A DNA stretch of 64,000 bases, from NCBI GenBank assembly GCA_035995205.1, contig DASYKS010000107.1:34314-98313 (forward strand), given 5' to 3'. The translations under genes and the position numbers were made by a program. The stretch is from DASYKS01 sp035995205. Lineage in GTDB: Bacteria > Acidobacteriota > Thermoanaerobaculia > Multivoradales > UBA5704. The notes below the pieces were generated by a model, which worked only from the letters and a program-made list of their open reading frames with translations, was not told the DNA's origin and did not search any database. Below, in pieces: positions 17,454-26,008 of the stretch. Within the stretch, counting starts at the first letter, position 1; the number at the start of each line of letters is the position of its first letter.

Positions 17454-17531
17454 CTGTGTCTCTCCCGTATCAGGTCGATTTTTCACTACGCCGGAGCCGG
17501 CGCCGCGTTTCGAGCGGGCGCTTTCGACGAA

Positions 17532-18470
17532 TCAACCCCGTGCCCGAAACCATTCCGCCGTGCGGTCGAGCCCTTGGCTGAGCGAGAGCGGCGCGGGCAA
17601 TCCCAGCTCGGCGCGCGCGCGGGAGGCGTCGATCACCGAGCGGAGCTGCTCGCCCGGCTTGGCCGGACCGTTGTGCGCCGCGCGATCCGACCCCAGCGCC
17701 GCGGCGATTTGGGCGAAGAGCTCGACCACGTCGGTCTCTTGTCCCGTGCCCACGTTGTAGGTGAAGAAGCCCGGCCGGCCGGCCGCCGCGAGGTTCGCGC
17801 GGACGATGTCCGAGACATGGACGTAATCGCGAGTCTGGCGGCCGGAGCCGTTGATCGTCGGAGTCTCCCCGGCGAGCAGACGTTCGAGGAAGATCGCCAC
17901 CACGCCCGCCTCCCCGTGCGGATTCTGCCGTTCGCCGTAGACGTTGGCGTAACGCAGGCAGGCGACATCGAGACCGTACGCGACGTGGAAGAAATAGAGG
18001 TAGCGCTCGACCGCGAGCTTGCTCACGCCGTAGGGGGAAACCGGACGGGTGGGATGATCTTCGGTCGCGGGGAAGGCGTCCTGCTCGCCGTAGATCGCGC
18101 CGCCGGTCGAAGCGAACAACACCTGACGCACGCCCCCCCGCCGGCAGGCTTCGAGCAGGTTGAGCGTGCCCAGGATGTTCACGTCGGCATCGAAAATCGG
18201 ATTCTCGACCGAGCGACGGACGTCCATCTGCGCCGCGTGGTGGACCAGCAGATCGACACCCGCTTCGGCCACCAGCCGCGCCGCTTCCGGCGAGCGGATG
18301 TCCAGGACGTGCAGCTCGGCGCCCGCGGGCACGTTCTCGCGCTTGCCGCCCGACAGGTCGTCGAGGACCAGCACCCGGTCGCCCGCGGCGAGGAACCCGT
18401 CGGCGACGTGCGAGCCGATGAACCCGGCGCCGCCGGTGATACAAACCGTCCGTCGTGACTCGTTCGTCAT
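17532..18470 (-). CDS. NAD-dependent nucleotide-sugar epimerase (GalE-like, extended SDR)
   Basis: The 312-residue protein starts at ATG 18470. It has the NAD-binding GGAGFIGSHVADG near the N terminus, the catalytic Ser/Thr region ASTGGAIYG and the YxxxK motif SPYGVSKLAVERY. It has the substrate-domain motif YANVYGERQNPHGEAGVV seen in UDP-glucose 4-epimerases of the short bacterial type. It interconverts UDP-hexoses for surface glycans. The divergent glycosyltransferases at 18.7-22.2 kb fit the same pathway. Exact sugar specificity is not determined. Confidence 0.9.
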   Translation of the reverse strand: MTNESRRTVCITGGAGFIGSHVADGFLAAGDRVLVLDDLSGGKRENVPAGAELHVLDIRSPEAARLVAEAGVDLLVHHAAQMDVRRSVENPIFDADVNILGTLNLLEACRRGGVRQVLFASTGGAIYGEQDAFPATEDHPTRPVSPYGVSKLAVERYLYFFHVAYGLDVACLRYANVYGERQNPHGEAGVVAIFLERLLAGETPTINGSGRQTRDYVHVSDIVRANLAAAGRPGFFTYNVGTGQETDVVELFAQIAAALGSDRAAHNGPAKPGEQLRSVIDASRARAELGLPAPLSLSQGLDRTAEWFRARG

Positions 18471-18513
18471 GGCCGGGGAAGAGTAGCGGAACCGGCGGCG
18501 GGCGCAAAACGGC

Positions 18514-18595
18514 GGTGGTGGGTTCGTGTGCCTCCTCGCTCCTTCGGGCGCCTTCGGCAGCGGCCAGTCGCTCTCGGGCACACGAAACCACCACC
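18514..18595. repeat. 19-bp near-perfect inverted repeat in a divergent intergenic region
   Basis: Arms at 18514-18532 and 18577-18595 (GGTGGTGGGTTCGTGTGCC and its complement) match at 18 of 19 positions around a 44-nt GC-rich loop. It lies between the divergent epimerase and glycosyltransferase starts, so it would be transcribed as the leader of one or both. It could be an attenuator, an operator or a mobile palindrome. Confidence 0.75.
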
Positions 18596-18651
18596 CCAAC
18601 GGCGCCGTGATACGTTCGCCGAAAAATTCGCGTCTCCCCTTAAAGACCCTC

Positions 18652-20907
18652 GTGTTGCGAGAACTTCTTCCCCCCCGGCTCCGCACCTGGCTTCGCGCCG
18701 GGAGCGGTCGCGTGGCGCTCGATTGGGCGGCGCCGGCCGGCCGGCCGCACGACGACCGCGGCGCGCCGTCGCGCGTGGATGTCGTCATTCCGGTCTATCA
18801 AGCGCCCGAGGCGTTCGCGCGCTGCCTGGCCGCGCTGCTCGCGTACACCGACCTCTCGCGACATCGGGCGCTGCTGGTCCTCGACGGCCCGCAGCCCGGG
18901 GCGACCGAGGCGCTGCTGGAGGCGCCGATCCCGGGAGTCGAGATCCTCCGAAACCCCGAGCGCCGCGGTTTCGTCGCGAGCGTGAACGCCGGGATGGCCA
19001 AGGGGCCGGATCGCGACGTCGTCCTGCTCAACAGCGACGCGATCGTCACCGAAGCTTGGCTCGACAAGCTCCAGGCCGCCGCCTATTCGTCCCCTGAGAT
19101 CGCGACCGCGACGCCGTTCTCGAACACCGCGACGATCTGCTCGCTCCCCCGCTTCCTGGCGGCCAACGCGCTGCCGGCCGGCGAAACGATCGAGAGCCTC
19201 GCACGGCGGATCGAGCAACGCTCGGCGCGCGTCTACCCTCGGCTCCCTACGGGAGTGGGGGTCTGCCTGTTCGTAAAGCGCCGCGCGCTCGCCGAGCTGG
19301 GGCTGTTCGACGAGCGGGCGTTCGGCCTCGGCTACGGCGAGGAGAGCGAATGGTGCCAACGGGCGCTCAAAGCCGGCTGGCGCCATGTGCTGGACGACGC
19401 GACGTTCGTCTACCACGAGGGGCATCAGAGCTTCGGCACGACGCGCATACCCCGAGTCCGGGTCGCCCACCGGGCGCTCGCGAAGCTCCACCCGGATTAT
19501 CTGGCGACGATCGCCCGCTTCGTGCGCGAAGACCCGCTCGCGCCGGTCCGAGCGCGGGCGCTCGCCGGCCTCGTGCCCGCCCGGCAACCGGCGCTTTCCG
19601 AGGGTGTCCGAGGTCCGAAGAAAGTCGTCCACCTGGTCCACGGCTGGCCGCCCTGGAGCCTCGCGGGCACGGAGCTTTACGCCGCCTGGCTCGCCCGCCG
19701 CCAGGCAGGCCAGCTCGAGGTGGCGGTCTACGCGCGGATCGCGGATCCGGCGCGGGGCTTGGGCGACGCGGTCGAGCTGCTCGATGCCGGCGCGCGCGTC
19801 CGGCTGATGGTCAACAATTTCGTCCAGCGCGATCCGCGATCGAGAAACGCGCTCCGTGACGGGACGCTCGAACGCGACTTCGCGCGTTTTCTCGATGAGG
19901 AGCGACCCGACCTGCTTCACGTCCACCATCTCGCGGGGCATGCGGCCACTCTGCCGAGAGAGGCGCGACGGCGCGGCATCCCCGTGCTCTTCCAGGTGCA
20001 GGACTGGTGGACGGTCTGCGCCCGCGCCAACCTGCTCGACCGCGAGCGGCGCGCCTGCTCCGGCCCGGGGCTCGCCAAGTGCTCGCGCTGCCTGCCGCTC
20101 ACCGGCCTGCCCGGCGCCGTGCTCTGGAATCCGCTGCTCTACGCCGAGCGCGGCCGGCTGTTGCGCGGGGCGCTGCATGCCGCCGATGCCCGGGTCGCCG
20201 GGTCGCAATTCCTTGCCGACAGCCTGCGCGCGCTGCTGGGAGAACCGGAGTTGCCGATCGAGGTGATCCCCTACGGCGTCGCGCTGGGCGGACCCCGGCA
20301 ATCATTACGCCCCGCGCGCGAGCCAGCCCATTCCCTCCGAACACCGCTCCGTTTCGGCTTCCTGGGGTCGGTGTTGCCGCACAAGGGTCTGCACGTTGCG
20401 GCGCAGGCTTTCGCGGGTCTCGATCCGGTTCGGGCGCGGCTCGAAATCTATGGTAATCCAGCGGTCGATCCCGCCTACGCGGACGAGGTGCGACGGATCG
20501 GCGGCGCCGCCCTCGAATGGCACCCGCCCTTCGCGGAAGCGGAGAAAGCCGCCGTGCTCGGCCGTCTCGACGCGTTGATCGTCCCCTCGCTCGGTCTGGA
20601 ATCGTTCGGCCTCGCGGCACGCGAAGCGATGGCGGCCGGCACGCCCGTGCTCGCCGCCCGCCGCGGCGCGCTCGCCGAGCTGCCGCTCGAAGCGCTCGAT
20701 TGCGGCGCGTTCTTCGACCCCGAGCGCCCCGAGGAGCTGCGGACCTGGATCGAGCGGCTGGCCGCGGCACCGGAGATCCTCGACGGCTGGCGGACGCGGC
20801 TCCCGGCGGTCACCGGCATGGACGAGCACGCCGAGGCGATCGAGAGGATCTACGAGCGTCTGATCGCGGCGCGTCCTCGAACCCCGATCCGCCAGGAGAT
20901 CGCGTGA
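18652..20907 (+). CDS. Bifunctional glycosyltransferase: GT2 fused to GT4
   Basis: The ~751-residue fusion has two catalytic units. The N-terminal GT2 (GT-A) domain shows RVDVVIPVYQAPEAFARC, the DxD-like LLNSDAIV and a GYGEESEWCQR acceptor motif. The C-terminal GT4 (GT-B) domain begins at KKVVHLVHGWPPWSLAGTE and contains FGFLGSVLPHKGLHV and ESFGLAAREAMAAGTPVLA. It probably adds two sugars in sequence to a surface polysaccharide. The frame is open from 18526, but that part lies in an inverted repeat, so GTG 18652 (or TTG 18655) is preferred. The 3' end overlaps the next gene by 4 nt (GTGA). Confidence 0.85.
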   Translation: MLRELLPPRLRTWLRAGSGRVALDWAAPAGRPHDDRGAPSRVDVVIPVYQAPEAFARCLAALLAYTDLSRHRALLVLDGPQPGATEALLEAPIPGVEILRNPERRGFVASVNAGMAKGPDRDVVLLNSDAIVTEAWLDKLQAAAYSSPEIATATPFSNTATICSLPRFLAANALPAGETIESLARRIEQRSARVYPRLPTGVGVCLFVKRRALAELGLFDERAFGLGYGEESEWCQRALKAGWRHVLDDATFVYHEGHQSFGTTRIPRVRVAHRALAKLHPDYLATIARFVREDPLAPVRARALAGLVPARQPALSEGVRGPKKVVHLVHGWPPWSLAGTELYAAWLARRQAGQLEVAVYARIADPARGLGDAVELLDAGARVRLMVNNFVQRDPRSRNALRDGTLERDFARFLDEERPDLLHVHHLAGHAATLPREARRRGIPVLFQVQDWWTVCARANLLDRERRACSGPGLAKCSRCLPLTGLPGAVLWNPLLYAERGRLLRGALHAADARVAGSQFLADSLRALLGEPELPIEVIPYGVALGGPRQSLRPAREPAHSLRTPLRFGFLGSVLPHKGLHVAAQAFAGLDPVRARLEIYGNPAVDPAYADEVRRIGGAALEWHPPFAEAEKAAVLGRLDALIVPSLGLESFGLAAREAMAAGTPVLAARRGALAELPLEALDCGAFFDPERPEELRTWIERLAAAPEILDGWRTRLPAVTGMDEHAEAIERIYERLIAARPRTPIRQEIA

Positions 20908-22199
20908 GCCTCGCGCGATCGGCGCGACTCGCGCTCGATCTGCTCACCGCGGAGGGACCGGCCTCGCTCGCCCGGCGCGCGCTCGATCGCCTCGCCGAAG
21001 GCTGGAGCAAGAACGCCTATACCCCCGCGTTGGATTGGCCGCGTGACCCGGCGATCCCCACCCTCCACGTCTCGGCAACCCCTCCGGCGCCGCGGCTGGG
21101 GGGGGTGCAGACGCAGCTCGTCGCCCGCCGACTGCGCGAGCGGACCGCGGGCCGGCCGTTCGCGCTGCTCTATCCCCTGGCCGGGCGATACCGGCTGGAG
21201 GTGGAACGCGGCGCCGAGCGCGCGGCGCTCGATCTCGGCCCGACGGAAAGCACCCCAACCGGCGCTCCGCCCGAGCTGGAGCCGGGAGCGTGGGTGCGCG
21301 CGGTGCGGGACGCGTACGCGCGGTGCGGCGCAAGCAACTTGCGGATCGAAGGTGCGGCCGGACTGCCACTCGCCGGACTATTGGAGCTGGCGAGCACTCT
21401 CCCCTTAGCGCTCGCGCTCCACGATTTCGCGCTGTTCTGCCCGCGTCCCCATCTCGCCGAAGAGCCGGCCGGCACGTTCTGCGACTACTCGCGCGATTTC
21501 GCCCGCTGCGCCCTCTGCCTGCAACAGAGCTGGCCGGTGGACGTCAACTATCAGCCGTTGCGGCGCAAGCTGGCGGCGCGGCTGCTCTCCGGCGTCGAGC
21601 GTACGATCTTTCCTTCGGCGTTTCTGTTGCGCGCGCACCTGGAGCTCTTTCCCACCCTCGACGCCGCACACTGCCGGGTCGAGCCGCCGCCGCTGCTCGC
21701 GCGACCGGTTCCGGGTTATCGCCCCCAAGATCCGCCGCGCCGGATCGCCTTCGTCGGCGCCGCGAAACGGTTCAAAGGGACGGAGCTGTTCGCCGAGGTG
21801 GTGGCCGCGCTTTCTCCCAGCCACCCGGAGATCGAATGGCACACCTTCGGCGGCGGCGATCCCGCGTTGCTCAGGAAACTTCGCGAAGCCGGCGTCCTCG
21901 TCCACGGCTATTACCGCGCCGGGACGCTGCCCGCCCAGCTCGCTCGCCAGCGGATCGACCTCGCCCTGCTGCTCTCGATCGTTCCGGAGTCGTACGGCCT
22001 CACCCTCGACGAATGCGCGCTCGCCCGCGTGCCGTTTCTGACTTTCGATCTCGGAGCGCAGGCCGAGCGGGCGGACGCCCTGGGCGGTCGCGTCGTGCCG
22101 CTCGCCGAAGGGGCGGAAGGAGTGGCGGCGCGGATCGCCGCGGCAATGTCCTCAGGGGATCCCGGGAATCCCCGGAGACGCGCAGGGTTAAGGCAGTAG
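20904..22199 (+). CDS. GT4-like glycosyltransferase
   Basis: The 431-residue protein starts at a GTG that overlaps the previous stop, so the genes are translationally coupled. The N-terminal half is diverged; a small cysteine group (FCDYSRDFARCALCLQQ) resembles that in the preceding GT4 domain (CSGPGLAKCSRCL). The C-terminal half has IAFVGAAKRFKGTELF and the donor-binding segment VPESYGLTLDECALARVPFL, typical of GT-B family 4. Its last 12 nt overlap a convergent methyltransferase-like gene. Confidence 0.8.
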   Translation: MSLARSARLALDLLTAEGPASLARRALDRLAEGWSKNAYTPALDWPRDPAIPTLHVSATPPAPRLGGVQTQLVARRLRERTAGRPFALLYPLAGRYRLEVERGAERAALDLGPTESTPTGAPPELEPGAWVRAVRDAYARCGASNLRIEGAAGLPLAGLLELASTLPLALALHDFALFCPRPHLAEEPAGTFCDYSRDFARCALCLQQSWPVDVNYQPLRRKLAARLLSGVERTIFPSAFLLRAHLELFPTLDAAHCRVEPPPLLARPVPGYRPQDPPRRIAFVGAAKRFKGTELFAEVVAALSPSHPEIEWHTFGGGDPALLRKLREAGVLVHGYYRAGTLPAQLARQRIDLALLLSIVPESYGLTLDECALARVPFLTFDLGAQAERADALGGRVVPLAEGAEGVAARIAAAMSSGDPGNPRRRAGLRQ

Positions 22200-22817
22200 G
22201 AAAAACGTCGGCAGGATCGCGGCGCGCTGTAGCCCTTGCACCAGGCCGATCAGGCCGATGAACGCCACGGAGCCCGCGGCCTCGGTCAGCTCTTGGCGGA
22301 ACGACCGCGCGCACATGGTGACAGTCTCCCCTTCCGCGAACGTCGACCAACGCGGGAAGATGGCATTGCTCTCCCGCTTGTACGCCTCGTATCCCTCGAA
22401 GTTGTTGCCGAGGAACTCCTCTTCCTTGCGGATGACGATCGGATAGTAGAGGGCGAACGCGGCCAGGAAGATCAACGGGATCGTGAGCGTCTGCGTGCAC
22501 AAGCCCACGCCAACGCCGCCGATCAAGCTGAACAGGTAGAGCGGGTGCCGGCAGAGCGAATAAGGTCCCTCTTTGACCAGGACTCTCTTCTTGCGCCCCT
22601 TGATGAACGAGAGGCACCAGACCCGGCCGAAAAATCCAAGGCAGGCGAGCATGATCCCGAGGAAGAACAGCACCGAGGCGAACAGGTGGTTGCCGGAGGC
22701 GCGCCAGTAGGTGGAACCCCCGACCAGAAGAGAGAGAACCCCGAGCCCGAACAGCCGGCTCACGGCCAGTCGCGTCTTGGTTCGGGCCGCCTGACCGCTC
22801 AGGATCGCTTCGCTCAT
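22188..22817 (-). CDS. Isoprenylcysteine-carboxyl-methyltransferase-like membrane protein (ICMT/PEMT family)
   Basis: The 209-residue protein starts at ATG 22817 behind a clear AGGAGGG; the frame upstream of that is unsupported. It has ~4-5 hydrophobic helices and the ICMT/PEMT signature GPYSLCRHPLYLFSL, followed by EEEFLGNNFEGYEAYK (SAM-binding EE and the YxxY-type motif). Family members methylate lipids or small molecules at the membrane. The gene overlaps the 3' end of the convergent glycosyltransferase by 12 nt. The substrate is unknown. Confidence 0.85.
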   Translation of the reverse strand: MSEAILSGQAARTKTRLAVSRLFGLGVLSLLVGGSTYWRASGNHLFASVLFFLGIMLACLGFFGRVWCLSFIKGRKKRVLVKEGPYSLCRHPLYLFSLIGGVGVGLCTQTLTIPLIFLAAFALYYPIVIRKEEEFLGNNFEGYEAYKRESNAIFPRWSTFAEGETVTMCARSFRQELTEAAGSVAFIGLIGLVQGLQRAAILPTFFLLP

Positions 22818-23191
22818 CAAAGATTCCCTCCTAAGATCGGTACCGAGGGAACTCTCAACAAGCCGCGTCCTCTTCCCGCTCATCCTACGTAGTACCAACG
22901 TCGAAACCACATCCCACCGGGCGGAACGAGCCGCCCCAAGTATCGGCGCAAATCTATAATTATCAGCGACTTGGCCCGAATCTACGCGCCTCGGCGCAGC
23001 GCGTCAAGACCGCGCGCGGCGAAGCGTGATTACGCATGGCACGGAATTCGAAAAGCGCGGAAACGGCTGGCTCACATCCTGCACAAACCGAAGCGGAGCA
23101 GGGCGGCAACGCCGCCGCCCCGGATGATGCCGGGCTTCGGGGTAGATGACCTCGGAAAATTCTGCGTCGAGCACGGAAAAGGAGGTTCATC
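22818..23191. other. 374-nt intergenic region with AT-rich -10-like element
   Basis: No convincing gene lies here. A perfect TATAAT at 22955-22960 sits in a locally AT-rich patch and could be a -10 element in the plus direction, but no good -35 hexamer is at the right distance. A short open frame (22971 onward) is Arg/Ala-rich with no recognisable family and overlaps the next gene. A good ribosome-binding site for the next gene lies at the right edge. Confidence 0.5.
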
Positions 23192-23434
23192 ATGGCGACC
23201 TTGGACGCCGAGAAGAGAAACCACCTGTCGAGCCGTTCCTTCGCTTTCCCCAAGCAGCGCAAAGAGCCGATCGAAAATGCCAGCCATGTTCGCAATGCGA
23301 TTGCCCGCTTCAATCAAGTCGAAGATGTGAGCGACGCGGAGCGCAATGCCGCTTGGAAGCGGATCAAGACCGCAGCCAAGAAGTACGGAGTCGAAGTTGG
23401 TGAGAAGAGCTGGCGCGAGTTGGGCAAGAACTGA
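23192..23434 (+). CDS. Small DUF6582-like protein
   Basis: The 80-residue basic protein begins MATLDAEKRNHLSSRSFAFP and has the conserved block HVRNAIARFNQVEDVSDAER followed by AWKRIKTAAKKYGVEV. I recognise this as the DUF6582 family, seen singly in genomes and near phage structural genes; the function is unknown. A strong AAAGGAGG lies at the right spacing. It is 12 nt upstream of the secreted-protein gene at 23447. Confidence 0.75.
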   Translation: MATLDAEKRNHLSSRSFAFPKQRKEPIENASHVRNAIARFNQVEDVSDAERNAAWKRIKTAAKKYGVEVGEKSWRELGKN

Positions 23435-23446
23435 CCGGAGCTCGCT

Positions 23447-24256
23447 ATGGCCAAGTTCACCGCCCAGGCTCCCTCCCGCGTTCGGCTCGTCGCCCTTGCG
23501 GCCTGCCTGATCGGTGCCCTGTTCCCTTCCGATACGCCGCGTGCGGAGGAGGTGACCGTACGCCGAACGGAAGGCGCTCTCCATGGTTTCCTCGTCCTCA
23601 GCACGCTCGCGGGGAAGCGGCTCGCGGACGGCGACCTCACCCAAGTCGCTCACGGCGATCAGATCACCAGCACACTCGCTTTCCACTTTCGCGACGGCTC
23701 GCTCCACGAAGAAACCGCGGTCTTTTCACAGAGCCATCGCTTTCATCTGGTGAGCGATCATCTAGTCCAGAAAGGCCCCGCGTTTCCCCGGCCTATGGAC
23801 GTCACGATCGACCGGGCGAGCGGCCGGGTGACCGTTCGCACCACGGACGACGACGGAAAGAAGAAGGTCATCGAGGAGCGCCTCGATCTGCCCGCGGATC
23901 TCGCCAACGGCGTACTGCTGACCCTGCTGAAGAACATCCCGCGCGACGGCCAGCACCTGACGCTCCCGATGCTGGCCACCTCGCCCAAGCCGCGACTGGT
24001 GACGCTGCAAATCGCGCCGGCGGGCCAGGAGTCCTTCTCGGTCGGCGGCTCGAAGCGCAAAGCGACCCACTACGTGGTCAAGGTCGAGCTAGGCGGCATC
24101 GCGGGCGTGCTCGCGCCGCTCGTGGGCAAACAACCCCCGGACAACCACGTCTGGATTCTCGGCGGCGAGGTCCCGGCCTTCGTAAAATCGGAGGCTCCCC
24201 TCTACGCCCAAGGCCCGCTCTGGCGCATGGAGCTTGCGAGCCCGGTCTGGCGGTGA
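23447..24256 (+). CDS. Exported protein of unknown function
   Basis: The 269-residue protein has an N-terminal signal-type segment (residues ~10-32, LVALAACLIGALFPSD). The mature part is beta-rich with paired strands (RRTEGALHGFLVLST, GDQITSTLAFHFRDGSLHEE, RPMDVTIDRASGRVTVRT), suggesting a lipocalin-like or DUF3108-like periplasmic barrel. I do not recognise a family with confidence. It has no catalytic motif and no lipobox. Confidence 0.65.
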   Translation: MAKFTAQAPSRVRLVALAACLIGALFPSDTPRAEEVTVRRTEGALHGFLVLSTLAGKRLADGDLTQVAHGDQITSTLAFHFRDGSLHEETAVFSQSHRFHLVSDHLVQKGPAFPRPMDVTIDRASGRVTVRTTDDDGKKKVIEERLDLPADLANGVLLTLLKNIPRDGQHLTLPMLATSPKPRLVTLQIAPAGQESFSVGGSKRKATHYVVKVELGGIAGVLAPLVGKQPPDNHVWILGGEVPAFVKSEAPLYAQGPLWRMELASPVWR

Positions 24257-24725
24257 TCGGCGTCAGGGAAGTCTGCATCGCGGCGCCCGCCAGCGCATAT
24301 TCCCCCGATTTCCTGTGCGGGGCGGCGAGATTCTTGTGCGAAGCAGTGACTGCCTTGTACAAGTCAGTCACTGCCGGGTGGTCGGCGGCGACTAAAATAG
24401 CGTCGGCGGTCGCCGCCGGAGGCTTTTCTGCTGCTAAATCGCGGAAGTTTTTCGTCGTTTTGTGCGGTTCAGCCGGCACTCCGCACAAAAACGCCGCCGC
24501 AAGGTCGGATTTGCCCACCGCCCGACCCTCTTCTGGGCCTAAATCGCACAAGTCACTCACCGCCTTGTGCGAGTCGGTCGTCGCTTTTCGCTCCGCAGCT
24601 ACCGCCTTTAGCTCGTCAGCGGCTGCCTCGCGCCCTTCAACCGCCGAAAAGGCCGCTTCGGCGATCGGCTTGCACCCTTCTCGCGCTGCGTTGTGCGACT
24701 TGGCGGCCGCGTTGTATCAGGCGTG
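24257..24725 (-). pseudogene. Remnant of an Ala/Lys-rich repeat-like coding frame
   Basis: In this 469-nt stretch one minus-strand frame is open from just after a TGA (near 24725) into the antisense of the upstream gene. It reads like a helical protein with recurring motifs (DSHKAVSDLCDL, VTDLYKAVTASHKNLAA, NFRDLAAEKPPAATADA). There is no start codon with a ribosome-binding site and no proper stop, so it looks like the middle of a decayed gene. The opposite-strand frame (24253-24780) is Ser/Ala-rich and judged a shadow. Confidence 0.4.
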
Positions 24726-24728
24726 GAC

Positions 24729-24880
24729 TTACTTCAGAGCATCAAGCAGCGCCCCGGCCTCGTCGTACGCAACCTTGTAGGTGTAATCCGGCGGCCCGTC
24801 GCAGGTCGCAAGCCGTCGCGCCTCCTGCGCATGCTCGCGAGCCGCGGCGAGGTCTGGAGATGACCCCAGGTGGCTTGGTC
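24729..24880 (-). pseudogene. C-terminal fragment of a TPR/STAND-type gene
   Basis: A ~45-codon frame ending in TAA at 24729-24731 reads LAAAREHAQEARRLATCDG then PPDYTYKVAYDEAGALLDAL. This resembles the terminal helices of TPR-containing ATPase or STAND proteins. It has no start and directly follows the truncated PIN gene, so it is most likely a tail left after a deletion or rearrangement. Confidence 0.45.
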
Positions 24881-24889
24881 CGGGGAGTC

Positions 24890-25131
24890 TCACTCGCCGA
24901 CTTGGCGAAGGGCCTCAGCAAGGAGTGATCGCTCGGTTCGTCGTCGACGAATGTGAACCCTGGATGTTCGCGGAGGATCCGTGCGAGCGGATCGCTCGAC
25001 TTGGCCTGAAGCTCGTCGAGAACCGTGCGGGGCACAGCCACGACTTCGGCGAGCCTGGGTAGGAGATCGAGCTGAGAAATCCGGCTGAGAAGGATGAGGG
25101 GCGAGCTGTCTACGACCAACCGGCGGATCAA
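24890..25131 (-). pseudogene. Internally deleted DUF3368/PIN-domain toxin
   Basis: The N terminus (MIRRLVVDSSPLILLSRISQ, then VPRTVLDELQAK) is a typical DUF3368 PIN toxin. After residue ~75 (VDDEPSDHSLL) the usual central region is missing. In a shifted frame the sequence runs straight into EALRQVGE and a TGA near 24890, which matches the normal end of the family. The gene has therefore lost an internal segment and its reading frame. The antitoxin-like partner overlaps its start by 4 nt and is intact. Confidence 0.65.
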
Positions 25132-25376
25132 CCCTCAAGCTCCGCGCGCAGCTCCTCCGGCGTCATCTGGATGGCCGGAACCTTGCGCCGCGCCAGCTCG
25201 TCGAGAAAGTCGTAGCGAGTGAGTCCGGCGAGCTCCGCCGCTTTGCCTTGAGAAACGAGACCTTCGGCGTACCAACCGACGATCGCCGCGATCTGGACGT
25301 CCCGGGCGATCTGCTCGGTGCTCTTGTGGAGGGCGGTGAGAAGCTCTTCGGGGAGCGAGACTTCGATCGTTGCCAT
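25128..25376 (-). CDS. UPF0175-family antitoxin-like protein
   Basis: The 82-residue protein has the UPF0175 helix-turn-helix region (AIVGWYAEGLVSQGKAAEL then AGLTRYDFLDELARRKVP). UPF0175 proteins commonly precede DUF3368 PIN toxins as antitoxins. Here the toxin gene overlapping its stop by 4 nt is truncated, so this is probably an orphan antitoxin. Confidence 0.85.
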   Translation of the reverse strand: MATIEVSLPEELLTALHKSTEQIARDVQIAAIVGWYAEGLVSQGKAAELAGLTRYDFLDELARRKVPAIQMTPEELRAELEG

Positions 25377-25397
25377 GGCGCGCCTCTTCTTAAGCTC

Positions 25398-25901
25398 CTA
25401 CTCCACTGGCTCCTGCAGGAAGTAGATCAAATCCGTCCCCGGGGCCGCGTAACCCATCTGGCGGAGCATGGTGACGATCTGCCCGCGGTGGTAGGTCGAA
25501 TGGTTGGACAGGTGGAAGACCGGCTGCCAGAGCGGTCGGTTGAAGCTCTCGCCGCGGGAGTTGGACCAGGCGAGCGTCGTCTCCAGCTGGTCGTCGGTCA
25601 GGCCGGCAAGGAACGCCTCGATGCCCGCGGCCGTTTCTTCCCAGGAGACGAGCAGCGGGATCAGCTCGGTGAAGTCGTTCTCGGTCGGGAACCGGTCGAG
25701 CGCGGTGCCGAGGAAACGCGAAAGCCAGATCTTCTCCGCCCCGGCGATGTGGGCAAACGTCTGGAGCAGCGAAGGGTAACTGGAGCCCGTATCGCGCGTC
25801 AGATCGTCCGGTGTCACTTCGCGCAAAGCGCGCAGCACCACCCGGTCCGCCCAGAGCATGTAGATCAACATCTGTCGGGCGACGGCGGCCGATCCGATCA
25901 T
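25398..25901 (-). CDS. DinB-family putative metal-dependent enzyme
   Basis: The 167-residue four-helix protein has metal-ligand His residues in QTFAHIAGAEKIW and NHSTYHRGQIVTML (HxxxH). The Trp in ADRVVL/WLSRFLG context matches DinB/YfiT proteins. Such enzymes use a divalent metal, some as thiol (bacillithiol or mycothiol) transferases. The start at ATG 25901 has GGGGAGG upstream. It has no obvious operon partner. Confidence 0.88.
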   Translation of the reverse strand: MIGSAAVARQMLIYMLWADRVVLRALREVTPDDLTRDTGSSYPSLLQTFAHIAGAEKIWLSRFLGTALDRFPTENDFTELIPLLVSWEETAAGIEAFLAGLTDDQLETTLAWSNSRGESFNRPLWQPVFHLSNHSTYHRGQIVTMLRQMGYAAPGTDLIYFLQEPVE

Positions 25902-26008
25902 CTACGGTTTCCTCCCCTTTCCCTAATCCTTAGTGCAAACGACCTACCGATCCGAGCCGCCCCTCTTTCGAGCGGCCGGCTCCGCCGCCAAAGGGATCGA
26001 GACCTCGG

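Noticed and set aside
24253..24780. 175-codon plus-strand Ser/Ala-rich frame
   Set aside because: Composition and lack of a family suggest it is the shadow of the minus-strand gene remnant; the GTG overlaps the upstream stop without a ribosome-binding site.
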